Assembly (NCBI RefSeq): GCF_014268655.2
Contig: NZ_JABWQX020000001.1
Coordinates: 248,001-312,000, forward strand
Origin: Pseudomonas marvdashtae
Lineage (GTDB): Bacteria; Pseudomonadota; Gammaproteobacteria; Pseudomonadales; Pseudomonadaceae
Reading direction: 5' to 3'
Length of the DNA stretch: 64,000 nt
The notes beneath the pieces are model-generated. The model did not search any database and was not told the origin of the DNA. It saw only the letters and a list, made by a program, of their open reading frames with translations. A program made the position numbers and the translations under genes. Positions 61,535-64,000 of this stretch are shown piece after piece. Every line of letters begins with the position of its first letter. The stretch's first letter is position 1.

Positions 61535-62512
61535 ATGAGCCCAGCCGAATTGCACGCCGACAGCATCGTTATCGACGGGCTGATCATTGCCAAGTGGAAC
61601 CGCGACCTGTTCGAAGACATGCGCAAGGGCGGCCTGACCGCAGCCAACTGCACCGTGTCGGTGTGGGAAGGTTTCCAGGCCACCATCAATAACATCGTTG
61701 CCAGCCAGAAACTGATCCGCGAGAACAGCGACCTGGTGATCCCGGTGAAGACCACCGCCGACATCCGTCGCGCCAAGGAACAGGGCAAGACCGGCATCAT
61801 CTTCGGCTTCCAGAACGCCCACGCCTTCGAAGACCAACTCGGCTACGTCGAGATCTTCAAGCAGCTCGGCGTCGGTGTGGTGCAGATGTGCTACAACACC
61901 CAGAACCTGGTGGGCACCGGCTGCTACGAGCGCGACGGCGGCCTGTCGGGCTTCGGTCGTGAAATCGTCGCCGAGATGAACCGCGTCGGCGTCATGTGCG
62001 ACCTGTCCCACGTCGGTTCCAAGACCTCCGAAGAAGTCATCCTCGAATCGAAAAAGCCGGTGTGCTACTCCCACTGCCTGCCATCCGGCCTGAAAGAACA
62101 CCCGCGCAACAAATCCGATGGAGAGCTGAAGTTCATTGCCGACCACGGTGGTTTCGTCGGCGTGACCATGTTCGCGCCGTTCCTGGCCAAGGGCATCGAT
62201 TCGACCATCGACGACTACGCCGAAGCCATCGAATACACCATGAACATCGTCGGTGAAGACGCCATCGGCATCGGTACCGACTTCACCCAGGGCCACGGCC
62301 AGGATTTCTTCGAGATGCTGACCCACGACAAGGGCTACGCCCGTCGCCTGACCAGCTTCGGCAAGATCATCAACCCGCTGGGCATCCGCACCGTGGGCGA
62401 GTTCCCGAACCTCACCGAGACGCTGCTCAAGCGCGGTCACCCGGAGCGGGTGGTGCGCAAGATCATGGGCGAAAACTGGGTGAACGTGCTCAAAGACGTC
62501 TGGGGCGAATAA
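61535..62512 (+). CDS. Membrane dipeptidase family (M19) protein of the dgc locus
   Basis: 325 residues, renal-dipeptidase-like amidohydrolase fold. 'IVIDGLIIAKWNRDLFEDMRKGG', 'GFQNAHAFEDQLGYVEIF', 'CDLSHVGSKTSEEVI' and 'HCLPSGLKEHPRNKSD' supply the metal ligands; 'IGIGTDFTQGHG' ends the barrel. No signal peptide. A homologous gene opens the dimethylglycine locus of P. aeruginosa, so a role near betaine breakdown is likely but undefined. ATG 61535 lies 8 nt after AAGGGGA. The 233-bp leader holds no gene and should contain the operon promoter. Confidence 0.85.
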   Translation: MSPAELHADSIVIDGLIIAKWNRDLFEDMRKGGLTAANCTVSVWEGFQATINNIVASQKLIRENSDLVIPVKTTADIRRAKEQGKTGIIFGFQNAHAFEDQLGYVEIFKQLGVGVVQMCYNTQNLVGTGCYERDGGLSGFGREIVAEMNRVGVMCDLSHVGSKTSEEVILESKKPVCYSHCLPSGLKEHPRNKSDGELKFIADHGGFVGVTMFAPFLAKGIDSTIDDYAEAIEYTMNIVGEDAIGIGTDFTQGHGQDFFEMLTHDKGYARRLTSFGKIINPLGIRTVGEFPNLTETLLKRGHPERVVRKIMGENWVNVLKDVWGE

Positions 62513-62591
62513 GCGCCGCCGCATTACTGAATCCTTTACCTGCGGCCACCCACGCCGCAGGCACATCACGAATTTCCGGAGTCAAGTTTTC

Positions 62592-63122
62592 ATGGCCAAG
62601 ATCGCCCCGCAACTGCCTATCGAAGTCGACAGCGAAACCGGTGTCTGGACGTCCGACGCCCTGCCGATGCTGTACGTACCGCGTCACTTCTTCGTCAACA
62701 ACCACATGGGCATCGAGGAAGTGCTGGGCGCCGACGCCTACGCCGACATTCTCTACAAGGCCGGCTACAAGTCCGCCTGGCACTGGTGTGAAAAAGAAGC
62801 CGAATGCCACGGCCTGGAAGGCGTCGCGGTGTTCGAGCACTACATGAAGCGCTTGTCCCAACGTGGCTGGGGCCTGTTCAAGATCCAGGACATCGACCTG
62901 GACAAAGGCACCGCCAGCGTCAAGCTCGAACACTCGGCGTTCGTCTATGTGTATGGCAAGGTCGGGCGCAAGGTCGACTACATGTTCACCGGCTGGTTCG
63001 CCGGCGCCATGGACCAGATCCTCGCCGCTCGCGGCAGCCAGATCCGCACCGTGGCCGAACAGGTCTACGGCGGTTCCGAAGAAGGCCACGACGACGGCCT
63101 GTTCATCGTCAAGCCGTTGTAA
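62592..63122 (+). CDS. DUF5943 (4-vinyl-reductase-like) protein of the dgc locus
   Basis: 176 residues. 'LPMLYVPRHFFVNNHMGIEEVLGADAYADILYKAGYKSAWHWCEKEA' begins a V4R-like domain, and 'YVYGKVGRKVDYMFTGWFAGAMDQIL' continues it. The role is unknown, but the gene is always between the M19 gene and dgcA in the pseudomonads I know. Gaps of 79 and 15 bp on either side suggest one operon. Confidence 0.8.
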   Translation: MAKIAPQLPIEVDSETGVWTSDALPMLYVPRHFFVNNHMGIEEVLGADAYADILYKAGYKSAWHWCEKEAECHGLEGVAVFEHYMKRLSQRGWGLFKIQDIDLDKGTASVKLEHSAFVYVYGKVGRKVDYMFTGWFAGAMDQILAARGSQIRTVAEQVYGGSEEGHDDGLFIVKPL

Positions 63123-63137
63123 GTCGAGGATCGCACC

Positions 63138-64000
63138 ATGGCTTTTGAAGCAATGTTCCAGCCGATCCAGATCGGCAAGCTGACCATCCGCAACCGCGTG
63201 CTCAGCACCGCGCACGCCGAGGTCTACGCCACCGACGGCGGCATGACCACCGACCGGTATGTGAAGTACTACGAAGAGAAGGCCAAGGGCGGCATCGGCC
63301 TGGCGATCTGCGGTGGCTCGTCGGTGGTCGCCATCGACAGCCCGCAGGAATGGTGGAGCTCGGTGAACCTGTCCACCGACCGCATCATCCCGCACTTCCA
63401 GAACCTGGCCGACGCCATGCACAAGCATGGCGCCAAGATCATGATCCAGATTACCCACATGGGTCGTCGCTCGCGCTGGGACGGTTTCAACTGGCCGACC
63501 CTGATGTCGCCGTCCGGCGTGCGTGAGCCGGTGCACCGTGCCACCTGCAAGACCATCGAGCCGGAAGAAATCTGGCGGGTGATCGGCAACTATGCCAGCG
63601 CCGCCAAGCGCGCCAAGGCCGGAGGCCTGGACGGTGTCGAACTGTCCGCCGTGCACCAGCACATGATCGACCAGTTCTGGAGCCCGCGGGTCAACAAGCG
63701 GACCGACGAATGGGGCGGCAGCTTCGAAGGCCGCATGAAATTCGGCCTGGAAGTGTTGAAGGCCGTGCGTGCCGAAGTGGGCGACGATTTCTGCGTGGGC
63801 ATGCGCCTGTGCGGTGACGAGTTCCACCCGGACGGCTTGTCCCACGAGGACATGAAGCAGATCGCCAAGTATTACGACGACACCGGCATGCTCGATTTCA
63901 TCGGCGTGGTGGGCTCGGGTTGCGACACCCACAACACCCTGGCCAACGTTATCCCGAACATGAGTTATCCACCGGAGCCGTTCCTGCACCTGGCCGCCGG
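63138..64000 (+). CDS. dgcA: Dimethylglycine demethylase subunit DgcA (cut by window end)
   Basis: The first 287 codons of an Old-Yellow-Enzyme-type flavoprotein. 'MFQPIQIGKLTIRNRVLSTAHAEVY', 'KIMIQITHMGRRSRWDG', 'AAKRAKAGGLDGVELSAVHQHMIDQFWSPRVNKRTDEWGGSFEGR' are the FMN barrel motifs. Full-length members add a C-terminal FAD/NAD domain outside the window. DgcA with DgcB converts dimethylglycine to sarcosine. Its position after the DUF5943 gene supports the name over other OYE-like enzymes. Confidence 0.93.
   Translation, partial: MAFEAMFQPIQIGKLTIRNRVLSTAHAEVYATDGGMTTDRYVKYYEEKAKGGIGLAICGGSSVVAIDSPQEWWSSVNLSTDRIIPHFQNLADAMHKHGAKIMIQITHMGRRSRWDGFNWPTLMSPSGVREPVHRATCKTIEPEEIWRVIGNYASAAKRAKAGGLDGVELSAVHQHMIDQFWSPRVNKRTDEWGGSFEGRMKFGLEVLKAVRAEVGDDFCVGMRLCGDEFHPDGLSHEDMKQIAKYYDDTGMLDFIGVVGSGCDTHNTLANVIPNMSYPPEPFLHLAA

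Noticed and set aside
62490..63989. 499-codon minus-strand ORF opposite the DUF5943 gene and dgcA
   Set aside because: Crosses two clear plus-strand genes and their spacer. Composition is that of an antisense frame.

Overview
The window looks like a chromosomal segment of a fluorescent-group Pseudomonas. GC content is high, there are many REP/REPIN hairpins (GTGGCGAGGGAGC...GCTCCCTCGCCAC), and the gene order matches blocks known from P. aeruginosa: sahR-metK/tktA/epd/pgk/fba, bet-cbc-sdaB-gbdR, caiX-cdhCAB/cdhR and the start of the dgc locus. No rRNA, tRNA, CRISPR array or intact insertion sequence was seen.

Region 1 (1-21000) is mostly core metabolism. The SAM cycle is represented by metF and ahcY, with an S-adenosylhomocysteine (SAH) riboswitch in front of ahcY, and by a SahR-like ArsR/methyltransferase repressor in one operon with metK. 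tktA, epd, pgk, two small lipoproteins and fba follow. Interspersed are a thioesterase, a formate/nitrite-type channel, efflux genes, mltA, a cytochrome c'-like lipoprotein, ligB and a LysE exporter.

Region 2 (21000-40200) is a mosaic of accessory and housekeeping genes. It holds a repeat-rich island with a hipBA toxin-antitoxin pair, a tandem duplication of PL7 alginate lyase genes, a REC-PAS-GGDEF-EAL c-di-GMP protein, a YgjP-like metallopeptidase, an ElaA-like acetyltransferase, a solute-binding protein, yccS, an HI0933-type flavoprotein, dbpA, an MdtD-like pump and a TldE/TldD-like pair.

Region 3 (40200-57500) is a quaternary-amine catabolism block. betA/betB/betI take choline to glycine betaine, cbcVWX imports choline, betaine and carnitine, and sdaB removes the serine made from glycine. 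gbdR is the betaine/dimethylglycine regulator. A gamma-butyrobetaine hydroxylase, cdhB, cdhA, cdhC and caiX, with divergent cdhR, bring gamma-butyrobetaine and carnitine into the same pool.

Region 4 (57460-61300) is a small accessory patch between the carnitine and dimethylglycine loci. It has an ATPase gene with a C-terminal winged-helix-like region under an unusual AT-rich repeat promoter, DUF3010 and DUF4239 proteins, a RelE/HigA-type pair whose toxin lacks a usable start codon, and an LprI-like protein. Region 5 (61535-64000) starts the dimethylglycine cluster: an M19 dipeptidase, a DUF5943 protein and dgcA, which is cut by the window end.

The least explained signals are the repeat promoter of the ATPase, the C-depleted 3' end of fba, the 993-bp alginate-lyase duplication and the startless toxin.
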